Source: Pseudomonas californiensis
GTDB taxonomy: Bacteria; Pseudomonadota; Gammaproteobacteria; Pseudomonadales; Pseudomonadaceae
Assembly (NCBI RefSeq): GCF_021147775.1
Contig: NZ_JAGTPK010000011.1
Coordinates: forward strand, 1-64,000
Length of the DNA: 64,000 bases
Direction: 5' to 3'
The translations under genes and the position numbers were made by a program. The notes below the pieces were generated by a model. The model was not told the DNA's origin, searched no databases, and saw nothing but the letters and a program-made list of their open reading frames with translations. Of this stretch, positions 42,312-51,235 are shown piece by piece. Each line of letters begins with the position of its first letter. Positions within the stretch are counted from its first letter, which is position 1.

Positions 42312-42983
42312 TCAAACCGTTGCGTCATGGATCGGTCGCGAAACCTGAGGGTTTGGGTGAAAAAAAACGTGCTCGCGAACCGGGCCCACTGCTATTTCGC
42401 CAATTTCTTCATAACCCTGTCGCTTGTAGAACTCAAGATAGCGGGTATTTCCAGTGTCCAGGACGATGCCTTGAGAGTTTTCATCCAAAGCGCACCAGTC
42501 GTGCAACGCCTGCAACAACTGCTCGCTGAGGCTCTGCCCAAGTTCCTGGCCCTGAAACTCCGGGTGCAGACCGATCAACGGCAATACGTGAACGGTTTCG
42601 GATGGCAGGCAGGCGAGCACCGCGTTGTAGTACGCCAGATAGCGCTGTGTGCAACTGAGCCCCGTATCGACCACCATTCGCAGGCGCCATGCCCAGCTTT
42701 CGGTGACACCCAGACGGCGCTGGGGCGGCGCGATCAGCACAACACCCACAAGACGATCCTCCAGAAACAATCCCAACGCTGGCTGGTTCTGTAGAAAATG
42801 CTGCTTGACCAGTTGCCGGATTGTCGCAAGGACTCGCTGGTCGTAACCCGAACGCGGCGCGTCGAACAGAAAGGCAAAGGTGGGATCGTTGCGATAGACC
42901 TTGAACAACAGATTCCGGGTTTCACGGGAATAGCCACTGTCGAGCTGGCGGATTTCGCCCACGGAGGCAGCAGGTTGGGACAT
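42312..42983 (-). CDS. GNAT-family N-acetyltransferase
   Basis: The product has 223 residues. The core fold shows motif A as LIGLHPEFQGQELGQSLSEQLLQAL, here with Q-G-Q-E-L-G in place of the usual Q-G-x-G-x-G/A, and a typical C-terminal VLDTGNTRYLEFYKRQGYEEIGE motif B. It would transfer acetyl from acetyl-CoA to an unknown amine. ATG 42983 has GAGAGGTC upstream; the extension to 43100 is unsupported. Transcribed toward tamA on the same strand, 59 bases apart, it is possibly independent. Confidence 0.85.
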   Translation of the reverse strand: MSQPAASVGEIRQLDSGYSRETRNLLFKVYRNDPTFAFLFDAPRSGYDQRVLATIRQLVKQHFLQNQPALGLFLEDRLVGVVLIAPPQRRLGVTESWAWRLRMVVDTGLSCTQRYLAYYNAVLACLPSETVHVLPLIGLHPEFQGQELGQSLSEQLLQALHDWCALDENSQGIVLDTGNTRYLEFYKRQGYEEIGEIAVGPVREHVFFHPNPQVSRPIHDATV

Positions 42984-43196
42984 GGAATGACCTCTCGATA
43001 ACGGCGCTGCGTATGGTGCAGCACTCTTGGGGAGCATGGCTTCGAGTAATGGCACTTCACGACAGTTCCAAATAAATTGTCCTACAGACGATGCCTGCAC
43101 CCGGCCTCCAGTCGTTCAACCACAGGACTGCACGCTGGCCCTGAGCCGGGAGGTCAGCTAGCATCGCGGTTTGTGTTTTCTCAGGACTGCTGTTTT

Positions 43197-44009
43197 ATGA
43201 AAATCGTCTCGTTCAACATCAACGGTCTGCGTGCTCGGCCCCACCAGCTGGCGGCGCTGATCGAGAAGCACCAGCCTGACGTGATTGGTCTTCAGGAAAC
43301 CAAGGTTTCGGACGAACAGTTTCCGCAGGCAGAAATCGAAGCTCTGGGCTACCACGTGCACTTTCATGGGCAGAAAGGCCATTATGGCGTCGCACTGCTG
43401 TCGCGCAACGCGCCGCTGACCCTGCACAAGGGTTTTGATGGTGACGACGAAGAGTCTCAGAAGCGCTTCATCTGGGGTACGTATGCGGACACCAATGGCC
43501 AGCCGGTGACCATCATGAACGGTTATTTCCCGCAGGGTGAGAGCCGTGACCACCCGACCAAATTTCCCGCCAAGCAGCGCTTCTACAATGACTTGCAGAC
43601 GTTGCTTGAAACCCGTTTCAGCCACGATCAGCCGCTGGTTGTGATGGGGGACGTGAACATATCCCCGCAGGACTGCGACATCGGTATCGGCGCCGACAAC
43701 GCCAAACGCTGGCTGAAGACCGGCAAATGCAGCTTCCTGCCGGAAGAACGCGAATGGATGGAGCGCCTGAAAAACTGGGGGCTGATCGACAGCTTTCGGC
43801 ACCTGTACCCGGAAGTCGCCGATCGATTCAGCTGGTTCGACTACCGCAGTCGTGGCTTTGAAGATGAACCCAAGCGCGGCCTGCGCATTGACCTGATCAT
43901 GACATCCACGGGGCTATTACCAAGAATCAAGGCAGCGGGAGTGGACTACGACCTGCGTGCCATGGAAAAACCGTCGGACCACGCACCGATCTGGCTCGAA
44001 CTGAGCTGA
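43197..44009 (+). CDS. xthA: Exodeoxyribonuclease III
   Basis: The product has 270 residues. [15 protein letters not shown] carries the catalytic Asn; IGLQETKV the metal-binding Glu; [14 protein letters not shown] the Asp-x-Asn; and LRIDLIM and [10 protein letters not shown] the C-terminal Asp/His pair. This AP endonuclease and 3'-5' exonuclease acts in base-excision repair. ATG 43197 fits the conserved N-terminus; an upstream in-frame ATG at 43077 would add a non-homologous leader. Confidence 0.95.
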   Translation: MKIVSFNINGLRARPHQLAALIEKHQPDVIGLQETKVSDEQFPQAEIEALGYHVHFHGQKGHYGVALLSRNAPLTLHKGFDGDDEESQKRFIWGTYADTNGQPVTIMNGYFPQGESRDHPTKFPAKQRFYNDLQTLLETRFSHDQPLVVMGDVNISPQDCDIGIGADNAKRWLKTGKCSFLPEEREWMERLKNWGLIDSFRHLYPEVADRFSWFDYRSRGFEDEPKRGLRIDLIMTSTGLLPRIKAAGVDYDLRAMEKPSDHAPIWLELS

Positions 44010-44080
44010 CACCAAGCGCCGCGCCGGTCTGCTCGTGTTCGCGCGCAGACCGAAACCAACTGACGGCAAATCGCATCAAA

Positions 44081-44109
44081 TCGTCATTTTACCGTCATCT
44101 TTCCGTCTT
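44081..44109 (+). promoter_or_regulatory. PHO box, three repeats
   Basis: Three 7-mers, TCGTCAT (44081), CCGTCAT (44092) and CCGTCTT (44103), are spaced exactly 11 bases apart, the PhoB pattern (CTGTCAT with 4-base spacers). They end 37 bases upstream of the start of a phosphate-binding-type gene, about where a PhoB-activated promoter places its box. The third repeat is the weakest. Confidence 0.75.
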
Positions 44110-44146
44110 ATTCTTTCGACACTTTCCGTGATTCAAGGTGACGCCG

Positions 44147-45490
44147 ATGCTGCGCGCTCTGCTTACGGCGCTGATCGTGTCGAGCGCCACCGTGCCCTGC
44201 CTTGTTCTGGCCGCCCTGCCCTTGCCCACAGGTGACGTGCCCGCATTGCGGATCCAAGGCTCCAACACCATCAATGCCCGACTGGGGCCGGCACTGGTCG
44301 AAGGATTGTTGCGCCAGCAGGGCCTGAAAGCGGTGCAAACGCTGCCGGGGGAGCGTGACAATGAACAGCGCGTGATCGCAACCACTGCAGACGGCCAGTC
44401 ATTACGTATCGACATCGCGGCACATGGTTCGGGCACTGGATTCAGCGCTCTCAAGGACGGTAACGCCGACCTGGCGGCCTCATCAAGACCGATAAAGGAT
44501 CAAGAAGCGAAAGACCTGAGCAGCCTGGGCGATCTTTCAAGCGCAGCCAGCGAGCAGGTCATAGCCATCGATGGGGTCGCCGTTATCGTCCATCCCGCCA
44601 ACGTGCTGCGCCAGCTCGATACCACGCAACTGGCGCGCATTTTCTCAGGGGACATCAAGGACTGGAGCGAAGTGGGCGGCACCAGCGGAGCCATACATGT
44701 ATATGCGCGCGATGAGCAATCCGGCACCTACGACACCTTCAAGGAACTGGTTCTGGCCAGGCAAGGCAAAAGCCTGAGCAAGTCGGCATTACGCTTCGAG
44801 TCCAGCGAATTGCTCTCTGACGAAGTCAGCAAGGACCGCAACGGCATCGGCTTTACCGGTTTGCCCTCGGTCAGGCGGGCAAGAGCGCTGGCCATTGTCG
44901 ACGGCCATTCAAAACCGATGCTGCCAACCGTCAATCTGATTGCGACCGAAGACTATCCGCTGTCGCGTCGCCTGTATTTCTACCTGCCGCCTGCCAGCCA
45001 TCAACGCTGGGCGCTGGCCCTTGTTCAGTTCGCGCAGAGCAAAGAAGGCCAGGCCATCGTCGCGCAGAGCGGTTTCGTTGCGCAGACAGTGCGCGCGATC
45101 ACCGTACCAACCACACCGCAAATGCCGGTTGACTATCAAGCGCTGACTCGGAAAGCGGAACGACTCAGCGTCAACTTCCGCTTCGCTCAGGGCAGCGCGA
45201 CGCTGGACAACAAGGCGCAACAGGACCTGAGGCGAATTGTCGATTACCTCAAGACCAACGCCCTGCTCGACCGACGTGTAACGCTGGTTGGGTTCGGCGA
45301 TGCCAAGAACGACACAGCGCGTGCCGTTCTGCTGTCCCGATTGCGCGCCATGACCGTGCGACGTGAGCTGCAGAAGAGTGGCGTCATCGTTCTCGACGTC
45401 GTCGGCCTGGGTGATGAAATGCCAGTAGCCGCCAACGACCTGGACGACGGTAAAATCAAGAACCGCCGTGTCGAGGTCTGGGTGCAGTAA
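44147..45490 (+). CDS. PstS-like phosphate-binding domain fused to OmpA domain
   Basis: The product has 447 residues. The signal peptide is MLRALLTALIVSSATVPCLV. The periplasmic-binding domain (about 25-320) has LRIQGSNTINARLG, the phosphate-loop-like IDIAAHGSGTGFSAL, IDGVAVIVHP and EQSGTYDTF, as in PstS-type (PBP_like_2) proteins. The C-terminal OmpA domain (about 340-447) has the peptidoglycan-contact motif ending NRRVEVWV. The architecture suggests a cell-wall-anchored phosphate-binding or sensing protein. ATG 44147 follows AAGGTGACG; GTG 44138 is an alternative. A PHO box lies upstream. No pstCAB genes are adjacent. Confidence 0.85.
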   Translation: MLRALLTALIVSSATVPCLVLAALPLPTGDVPALRIQGSNTINARLGPALVEGLLRQQGLKAVQTLPGERDNEQRVIATTADGQSLRIDIAAHGSGTGFSALKDGNADLAASSRPIKDQEAKDLSSLGDLSSAASEQVIAIDGVAVIVHPANVLRQLDTTQLARIFSGDIKDWSEVGGTSGAIHVYARDEQSGTYDTFKELVLARQGKSLSKSALRFESSELLSDEVSKDRNGIGFTGLPSVRRARALAIVDGHSKPMLPTVNLIATEDYPLSRRLYFYLPPASHQRWALALVQFAQSKEGQAIVAQSGFVAQTVRAITVPTTPQMPVDYQALTRKAERLSVNFRFAQGSATLDNKAQQDLRRIVDYLKTNALLDRRVTLVGFGDAKNDTARAVLLSRLRAMTVRRELQKSGVIVLDVVGLGDEMPVAANDLDDGKIKNRRVEVWVQ

Positions 45491-45509
45491 CCCAGACCTG
45501 TGGCGTCGT

Positions 45510-46739
45510 TCAGGACCGGCTGCGCAACAGCTCTGCGGGTACGTACTTGCCCAGTTCGAACTTGCCAATCGCTGCCCGATGCACTTCGTCCGGACCGTCT
45601 GCCAGACGCAACGTACGCTGCATGGCGTACATGTAGGCCAGCGGGAAGTCATTGGACACCCCAGCCCCGCCATGCATCTGGATGGCGCGGTCAATCACCT
45701 TGAGGGCGACATTGGGCGCGACAACCTTGATCTGGGCGATTTCACTTTTTGCGACCTTGTTGCCAACCGTGTCCATCATATAGGCAGCCTTTAGCGTCAG
45801 CAGCCGCGCCATGTCGATTTCCATACGCGAATCGGCAATTCTGTCGATGTTACCGCCCAGCCTCGCAAGCGGCTTGCCGAACGCAACGCGGTCAATCGAG
45901 CGCTTGCACATCAACTCAAGCGCGCGCTCCGCCATGCCCACCGAACGCATACAATGGTGGATCCTGCCCGGACCAAGGCGTCCTTGCGCGATCTCGAAGC
46001 CACGGCCCTCGCCCAGCAACACGTTCTCATAAGGCACACGGACATTCTCGAACAGCACTTCGGCGTGACCGTGGGGCGCGTCGTCATAACCGAAAACCGG
46101 CAGAGGCCGGACGATCTTCACGCCAGGCGTATCCACCGGCACCAGAATCATCGAGTGTTGCTGGTGCCGCGGGCCGTCAGGGTTACTAAGCCCCATGAAG
46201 ACAAGAATTTTGCAACGTGGGTCACACGCCCCGGAAGTCCACCACTTGCGCCCGTTGATCACCCACTCATCGCCATCCCGCTCGGCGCGCGCAGCCATGT
46301 TGGTTGCATCCGAAGACGCTACGTCAGGCTCCGTCATCGCAAACGCCGAACGGATTTCGCCACGTAACAGCGGCTCCAGCCAGCGAGTCTTCTGCTCATC
46401 GCTTGCATAGCGAACCAGGACCTCCATGTTGCCGGTGTCGGGTGCCGAGCAGTTGAATGGCTCGGGCCCCAGCAATGAACGCCCCATGATCTCTGCCAGC
46501 GGCGCGTATTCCAGGTTCGTCAAACCGGCGCCCAGTTCGGATTCAGGCAGAAACAGGTTCCACAGCCCCTCGGCCTTAGCCTTTGCCTTGAGCTCTTCCA
46601 TGATCGCCGTCGGCTGCCAGCGATCACCTTGAGCTACCTGTTGTTCGAATACTGGCTCGGCTGGATAAACGTGTGCGTCCATGAACGCGGTCACACGCTC
46701 ACGCAGCGCCTGCACCTTTGGGGAATATGCGAAATCCAT
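45510..46739 (-). CDS. Acyl-CoA dehydrogenase (ACAD10/11-like)
   Basis: The product has 409 residues. [15 protein letters not shown] binds FAD and substrate; [14 protein letters not shown] and [21 protein letters not shown] are typical of the ACAD10/11-like subfamily; [18 protein letters not shown] is near the C-terminal flavin site. Relatives oxidise branched or hydroxylated acyl-CoAs. It is divergent from a LysR gene 172 bases away, so it is probably its target. It converges with the PstS-OmpA gene, stop to stop 19 bases apart. Confidence 0.9.
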   Translation of the reverse strand: MDFAYSPKVQALRERVTAFMDAHVYPAEPVFEQQVAQGDRWQPTAIMEELKAKAKAEGLWNLFLPESELGAGLTNLEYAPLAEIMGRSLLGPEPFNCSAPDTGNMEVLVRYASDEQKTRWLEPLLRGEIRSAFAMTEPDVASSDATNMAARAERDGDEWVINGRKWWTSGACDPRCKILVFMGLSNPDGPRHQQHSMILVPVDTPGVKIVRPLPVFGYDDAPHGHAEVLFENVRVPYENVLLGEGRGFEIAQGRLGPGRIHHCMRSVGMAERALELMCKRSIDRVAFGKPLARLGGNIDRIADSRMEIDMARLLTLKAAYMMDTVGNKVAKSEIAQIKVVAPNVALKVIDRAIQMHGGAGVSNDFPLAYMYAMQRTLRLADGPDEVHRAAIGKFELGKYVPAELLRSRS

Positions 46740-46911
46740 GAGCAGTTACCTTCTCGTTCAGGGTGTCGAGGACATGAATTGAATGCTAGAGAAGGGTCGC
46801 GCATTTATCTAATCTATTCTCGGCGTGTATAAACATTCATAACCGATATATGATCCAGCTACGTCGCGGCACAAGCGATAACCCACAACAACAAGAAGAG
46901 GCGCCCCATCA

Positions 46912-47847
46912 ATGAACCTGAGCAAGGTTGATCTCAATCTTTTCATTGTCTTCGACGCCATTTATACCGAAGCCAATCTGACCCGCGCCGGGCAGATTGT
47001 CGGCATCACCCAGCCGGCTGTATCAAACGCACTGGCGCGTCTGCGTGAAACGTTCAACGACGCCCTGTTTGTACGCACCGCCCAAGGCATGGTGCCCACG
47101 CCCATGGCCCAGAACATCATCGGCCCGGTGCGCAACGCCTTGTCTCTGCTGCGGGTCTCGGTGCAGGAAAGCCGCATTTTCAACCCGCAGCAGGCCATCA
47201 AGAACTATCGCATCAGTATGACCGACCTGACCGAGGCAGTGATCCTGCCGGTCTTGTTTCAGCGTCTGCGCCGCCTGGCCCCCGCTGTCACCGTCGAGAG
47301 CTTCCTGTCAAAACGCCGCGAAACCACCAAGGAACTGGCCGCAGGACGCCTGGACTTCGCCGTCGACGCGCCGCTCAACACTGATCCCCAGGTACGTCAC
47401 GTCAAACTGATGGAAGACCGCTACGTCTGCGCCATGCGCAAGGGGCATCCACTCGCGAGCAAAACGGCGTTGACGCTTGACGATTATCTCGCCCAGGCGC
47501 ACACCCATATTTCCAGCCGGCGCAGCGGCCTTGGCCATGTCGACCTGGCGCTGGGCAAGATCGGCATCCAGCGCAAGATTGCATTGCGTTCCCAGCACTA
47601 TCTGATGGCCATCCAGGTTCTGCAACAGACCGACATGGTCATGACGGTGCCTGAGCGCTTTGTACGTCGCAACGATCTGCACTTTGCCAACCTGCCGGTC
47701 AACGACGTCCCCACAGTAGAAACCCACCTCTACTGGCACGAAAGCACCGACCAGGACCCGGCCAATCGCTGGATGCGCGAACAGATTATCGAGTTGTGTC
47801 AGCGCGTGACGGCCCAGGAACAAAAGCCAGAATCTGCATTAGGTTAA
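46912..47847 (+). CDS. LysR-family regulator, divergent from acyl-CoA dehydrogenase
   Basis: The product has 311 residues. The N-terminal HTH is MNLSKVDLNLFIVFDAIYTEANLTRAG, with ITQPAVSNALARLRETFND DNA-contact helices (the NahR/NodD-like 'DLNLL' class); the effector domain follows from about 90 to 300. It probably autoregulates and controls the divergent acyl-CoA dehydrogenase. The shared 172-base region contains AT-rich stretches with TATA-like T-N11-A candidates near 46825-46850, which I cannot call with confidence. Confidence 0.85.
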   Translation: MNLSKVDLNLFIVFDAIYTEANLTRAGQIVGITQPAVSNALARLRETFNDALFVRTAQGMVPTPMAQNIIGPVRNALSLLRVSVQESRIFNPQQAIKNYRISMTDLTEAVILPVLFQRLRRLAPAVTVESFLSKRRETTKELAAGRLDFAVDAPLNTDPQVRHVKLMEDRYVCAMRKGHPLASKTALTLDDYLAQAHTHISSRRSGLGHVDLALGKIGIQRKIALRSQHYLMAIQVLQQTDMVMTVPERFVRRNDLHFANLPVNDVPTVETHLYWHESTDQDPANRWMREQIIELCQRVTAQEQKPESALG

Positions 47848-47953
47848 TTTCTCATCCAATTGATTTACATATATTTAATTTATAAACCTAATGTTATTTC
47901 GAGCTTTTATTGCCTTTCTGACCGGCCAATCATGGCCGCCTGGCATGCTTGAC

Positions 47954-47966
47954 GCTTACGTAAAGC
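47954..47966. promoter_or_regulatory. Candidate LiuR operator upstream of liuR
   Basis: GCTTACGTAAAGC centres on a perfect TTACGTAA palindrome about 40 bases before liuR. The same TTACGTTAACGTAA-like pattern precedes liuA, so both are probably MerR-type LiuR sites, the first autoregulatory. A further CTTACGT half-site lies near 47981. Confidence 0.45.
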
Positions 47967-48006
47967 AGCACGTAGCTTAACCTTACGTCTACCGTCGAGC
48001 CTTGCC

Positions 48007-48399
48007 ATGAGCAGTACCACTTACAGCATTTCCGAACTCGCCCGTGAGCTGGATATCACCACCCGAGCGATTCGCTTTTACGAAGAGCAAGGCATGCTCT
48101 GCCCTGAGCGACGTGGCCTGGAGCGGGTCTACTCAGCCCGCGACAAGGTCACGCTCAAGCTGATACTGCGCGGCAAGCGAATCGGCTTTTCGCTTGCCGA
48201 ATGCAAGGATCTGATCTCGTTGTATGACCCGAGCGGTGGCAATCAGAAACAGTTGCAGACCATGCTTGGCAAGATCACTGAACGCCGCGGACAGCTGGAA
48301 CAACAGCTGCTCGACATTCAGCAGATGCAACTGGAACTGGATACCGCCGAAGAGCGTTGCCGCGCAGAGCTGGACAGAACCGCAGCCATTTCCCACTGA
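48007..48399 (+). CDS. liuR: MerR-family regulator of leucine catabolism
   Basis: The product has 130 residues. The winged HTH is YSISELARELDITTRAIRFY followed by EEQGMLCPERRG; the C-terminal coiled coil (about 85-125) mediates dimerisation. There are no metal-binding Cys, as expected for LiuR, which responds to branched-chain acyl-CoA intermediates. It is immediately upstream of liuE (17 bases) and controls the liu genes. Confidence 0.9.
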   Translation: MSSTTYSISELARELDITTRAIRFYEEQGMLCPERRGLERVYSARDKVTLKLILRGKRIGFSLAECKDLISLYDPSGGNQKQLQTMLGKITERRGQLEQQLLDIQQMQLELDTAEERCRAELDRTAAISH

Positions 48400-48416
48400 C
48401 CCACACAGGCGTTGCC

Positions 48417-49316
48417 ATGTCACTCCCTCAATATGTGAATATCGTCGAAGTCGGGCCGCGTGACGGCCTGCAAAACGAAGCACGCCCCATCAGCATTGCC
48501 GACAAGGTGCGCCTGGTGGACGACCTGACTGCGGCAGGACTGAGCCATATTGAAGTCGGCAGCTTTGTATCGCCCAAATGGGTGCCGCAAATGGCAGGGT
48601 CTGCGCAAGTATTTGAGCAGATCCAGCGGCGTGAGGGCGTTGTGTACTCGGCACTGGCGCCCAACCTTAGAGGCTTCGAGGACGCCTTGGCTGCCGGGGT
48701 GCGCGAGGTTGCGGTATTCGCGGCAGCATCCGAAGCGTTTTCACAGCGCAACCTGAACTGCTCGATCAGTGAAAGCCTGGAGCGCTTCGTCCCGATCATG
48801 GCGGCGGCTCGACTGCATGGCTTGAGGGTCCGGGGCTACGTGTCCTGCGTGCTGGGCTGTCCTTATGAGGGTCGCGTATCCGCCGAGCAGGTCGCCTCCG
48901 TCGCGAACGAGCTATATGCCATGGGCTGCTATGAGATCTCGTTGGGTGACACGATTGGCACAGGGACGCCGAGGGCCACTCGGGAGCTGTTCAACGCAGC
49001 CGCCGCCCAGATCCCTCGCGGCAAGCTGGCGGGGCATTTTCACGACACGTATGGCCAGGCTCTGGTGAATATCTATGCCAGCCTCGAAGAAGGCATCCAG
49101 GTATTCGACAGCTCCGTAGCGGGGCTTGGCGGCTGCCCTTATGCCAAGGGTGCGAGCGGCAATGTGGCCACCGAAGACGTGTTGTACATGCTGGAAGGTA
49201 TGGGCATCGAAACGGGTGTCGATCTTGATCTGACGATCAAAGCTGGCCAACGCATCTGCGATGTACTGGAGCGCAGTAACGGCTCACGGGTCGCGAAGGC
49301 GCGGCTGTCAGCGTGA
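48417..49316 (+). CDS. liuE: Hydroxymethylglutaryl-CoA lyase
   Basis: The product has 299 residues. VGPRDGLQNE begins the TIM barrel with its metal ligand Asp; GCPYEGRVS and GHFHDTYGQ supply further metal ligands; GGCPYAKGASGNVATED carries the active-site Cys, the HMG-CoA lyase signature. It cleaves HMG-CoA to acetyl-CoA and acetoacetate, the last step of leucine degradation. It sits next to liuR, apart from liuABCD, with the crcX RNA gene between. Also called mvaB. Confidence 0.95.
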   Translation: MSLPQYVNIVEVGPRDGLQNEARPISIADKVRLVDDLTAAGLSHIEVGSFVSPKWVPQMAGSAQVFEQIQRREGVVYSALAPNLRGFEDALAAGVREVAVFAAASEAFSQRNLNCSISESLERFVPIMAAARLHGLRVRGYVSCVLGCPYEGRVSAEQVASVANELYAMGCYEISLGDTIGTGTPRATRELFNAAAAQIPRGKLAGHFHDTYGQALVNIYASLEEGIQVFDSSVAGLGGCPYAKGASGNVATEDVLYMLEGMGIETGVDLDLTIKAGQRICDVLERSNGSRVAKARLSA

Positions 49317-49329
49317 AGTGTCACCGGTC

Positions 49330-49400
49330 GGTAACCGGGTGCGACAACTTGTCACAGAGTGTTACCCTCCTCCGCGTCATGTCGAGGCAAACGGGTAACA
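49330..49400 (+). promoter_or_regulatory. Candidate CbrB enhancer half-sites upstream of crcX
   Basis: GGTAACC (49330), TGTTACC (49360) and GGGTAACA (49393) are oriented GTAAC / GTTAC / GTAAC, the TGTTAC-GTAACA half-site type reported for CbrB. They lie 83-153 bases upstream of the sigma-54 promoter, a normal distance for an enhancer-binding activator. Confidence 0.55.
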
Positions 49401-49482
49401 CAGAAACAATCGACAAGGAATTTGAACGACACGTGGCGGGTAAAAATCTTCAAACCCCTGTTCTACAAGGGTTTTAAAAAAC

Positions 49483-49498
49483 TGGCACGGGTTCTGCT
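49483..49498 (+). promoter_or_regulatory. Sigma-54 (RpoN) promoter of crcX
   Basis: TGGCACGGGTTCTGCT fits the sigma-54 consensus: GG of the -24 box and GC of the -12 box are exactly 10 bases apart. The start of transcription should be about 49508-49511. Confidence 0.8.
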
Positions 49499-49508
49499 AT
49501 ATCTCTTT

Positions 49509-49882
49509 TATAACAAAAACAAAAAATGCAGCAATCCAATAAAAACAAAACGTACCGGCTCTGACATAACAAGAACAACACGGACAGAGACGCAGCTAAC
49601 AGATTTTTTTGGAGTGGACAGCTTTTCTGAACAGTGTGCTCGTCACGCCGTTCGCAACCGGACAGAGAACAATAAAACTGCTTCAAGGCAGCGTCCAGAC
49701 TGGTTGGATCGATTCGATAAAAGTGTGATCAGCGCTCAAAAAAATACGTTTGCTCTTGATCCCGAATGGGGATCGCTCAAAAAAGATGTGAAGGGCAAGG
49801 TCGACAAAAACAACAACAGGCCTCCCGACAAACAAAAACGAGCATAGCAATACACCTTGAAGGGGAGCCCAGGCTCCCCTTC
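49509..49882 (+). ncRNA. crcX: Crc/Hfq-titrating small RNA, CrcX
   Basis: About 374 nt from the sigma-54 start to a hairpin. It is A-rich with repeated Hfq/Crc-binding CA motifs of the AANAANAA type at about 49512-49526, 49538-49550, 49568-49580, 49668-49677, 49804-49818 and 49828-49840. Known CrcZ/X/Y RNAs have this layout, are CbrAB/RpoN activated, and sequester Hfq (with Crc) to end carbon catabolite repression. A crc-type RNA next to the mvaB/liuE gene is also known in other pseudomonads. The name crcX follows P. syringae usage and is by location; it could be called crcY elsewhere. A 162-codon frame across it is not protein-like. Confidence 0.85.
49859..49882 (+). terminator. Terminator of crcX
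   Basis: GAAGGGGAGCC / GGCTCCCCTTC form an 11-bp perfect stem around a 2-base gap (in practice a 4-base loop). There is no clear T-run, so the end could lie a little further on. Nothing recognisable lies between it and the liuA operator. Confidence 0.7.
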
Positions 49883-49999
49883 GTGCTGTCTGGCATTCAT
49901 GAATGTCCTGTCTCCTCAGGCCCCCTTCCCACCCCTGGCTAACGTCCGTTCGCGGTACTCGACGTACCAAGCTCGGCGTTGACACTGTCTCGCCACAGG

Positions 50000-50015
50000 T
50001 TTACGTTAACGTAAA
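50000..50015. promoter_or_regulatory. LiuR operator of liuABCD
   Basis: TTTACGTTAACGTAAA is a perfect 16-bp palindrome 44 bases before liuA. MerR-family activators bind such long palindromes in the -35/-10 spacer, which suits LiuR. It shares the TTACGT core with the site upstream of liuR. Confidence 0.7.
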
Positions 50016-50058
50016 GGTCATAGCTGATCCGTCCAAGAATAAAACAGGAACGCTACCC

Positions 50059-51222
50059 ATGAGTTACCCCAGCCTGAATTTCGCCCTGGGCGAAACCGTC
50101 GACATGCTGCGCGACCAGTTGCAGTCATTTGTTGCCGCAGAAATTTCCCCGCGTGCCGCACAGATCGACAAGGACAACCTGTTCCCCGTCGACATGTGGC
50201 GCAAATTCGGCGACATGGGCCTGCTGGGCATCACGGTCGACGAAGAGTACGGTGGCGCAGGACTTGGTTATCTGGCGCATGTGGTCGCCATGGAAGAAAT
50301 CAGCCGCGGCTCTGCGTCAGTTGCACTGTCCTATGGCGCGCATTCCAACCTGTGCGTCAACCAGATCAACCGTAACGGCACGCCAGAGCAGAAAGCGAAA
50401 TACCTGCCTCGTCTGATCAGTGGCGAACACGTCGGCGCATTGGCCATGAGCGAACCGAACGCAGGTTCTGATGTGGTTTCGATGAAATTGCGCGCCGACA
50501 AGCGCGGTGATCATTACGTGCTCAACGGCAGCAAGACGTGGATCACCAACGGTCCGGACGCCAATACCTACGTTATCTACGCCAAGACCGATATCGAAAA
50601 AGCCGCGCATGGCATCAGTGCATTTATCGTCGAGCGCGACTGGAAGGGTTTCTCCAGAGGCAGCAAATTCGACAAGTTGGGCATGCGCGGCTCCAACACA
50701 TGCGAGTTGTTTTTTGACGATGTCGAAGTTCCGGAAGAAAACCTGCTGGGCAAACTCGACGGTGGCGTGCGGGTGTTGATGAGTGGCCTGGATTACGAAC
50801 GCGTCGTGCTGTCCGGCGGCCCGACCGGCATCATGCAAGCCTGCATGGACGTGGTGGTGCCGTACATTCATGACCGCAAGCAGTTTGGCCAGAGCATTGG
50901 CGAATTCCAGCTGATCCAGGGCAAGGTCGCTGACATGTATACCCAGCTCAATGCCAGCCGCGCTTATCTGTATGCGGTCGCCCAGGCGTGCGACCGTGGC
51001 GAAACCACGCGCAAGGATGCCGCTGGCGTAATCCTTTACAGCGCTGAACGCGCGACCCAGATGGCATTGGACGCAGTGCAGATTCTGGGCGGCAACGGTT
51101 ACATCAACGAGTTTCCGGCCGGTCGACTGTTGCGCGACGCCAAGCTCTATGAGATCGGTGCAGGCACCAGCGAAATCCGCCGCATGCTGATCGGGCGCGA
51201 ACTGTTCAACGAAACACGTTGA
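50059..51222 (+). CDS. liuA: Isovaleryl-CoA dehydrogenase
   Basis: The product has 387 residues. The acyl-CoA dehydrogenase fold has [30 protein letters not shown] and [29 protein letters not shown] places a Glu in the isovaleryl-type catalytic position; the C-terminus [17 protein letters not shown] is the family's FAD/ATP end. It oxidises isovaleryl-CoA to 3-methylcrotonyl-CoA. It is the first gene of liuABCD, with an LiuR palindrome upstream and 13 bases to liuB. Confidence 0.95.
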   Translation: MSYPSLNFALGETVDMLRDQLQSFVAAEISPRAAQIDKDNLFPVDMWRKFGDMGLLGITVDEEYGGAGLGYLAHVVAMEEISRGSASVALSYGAHSNLCVNQINRNGTPEQKAKYLPRLISGEHVGALAMSEPNAGSDVVSMKLRADKRGDHYVLNGSKTWITNGPDANTYVIYAKTDIEKAAHGISAFIVERDWKGFSRGSKFDKLGMRGSNTCELFFDDVEVPEENLLGKLDGGVRVLMSGLDYERVVLSGGPTGIMQACMDVVVPYIHDRKQFGQSIGEFQLIQGKVADMYTQLNASRAYLYAVAQACDRGETTRKDAAGVILYSAERATQMALDAVQILGGNGYINEFPAGRLLRDAKLYEIGAGTSEIRRMLIGRELFNETR

Positions 51223-51235
51223 TTCTGGAGTTCAC

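Noticed and set aside
49359..49847. 162-codon open frame between liuE and liuA
   Set aside because: Its Lys/Asn/Thr-rich composition comes from A-rich RNA motifs; there is no ribosome-binding site, and the promoter and terminator fit a non-coding RNA.
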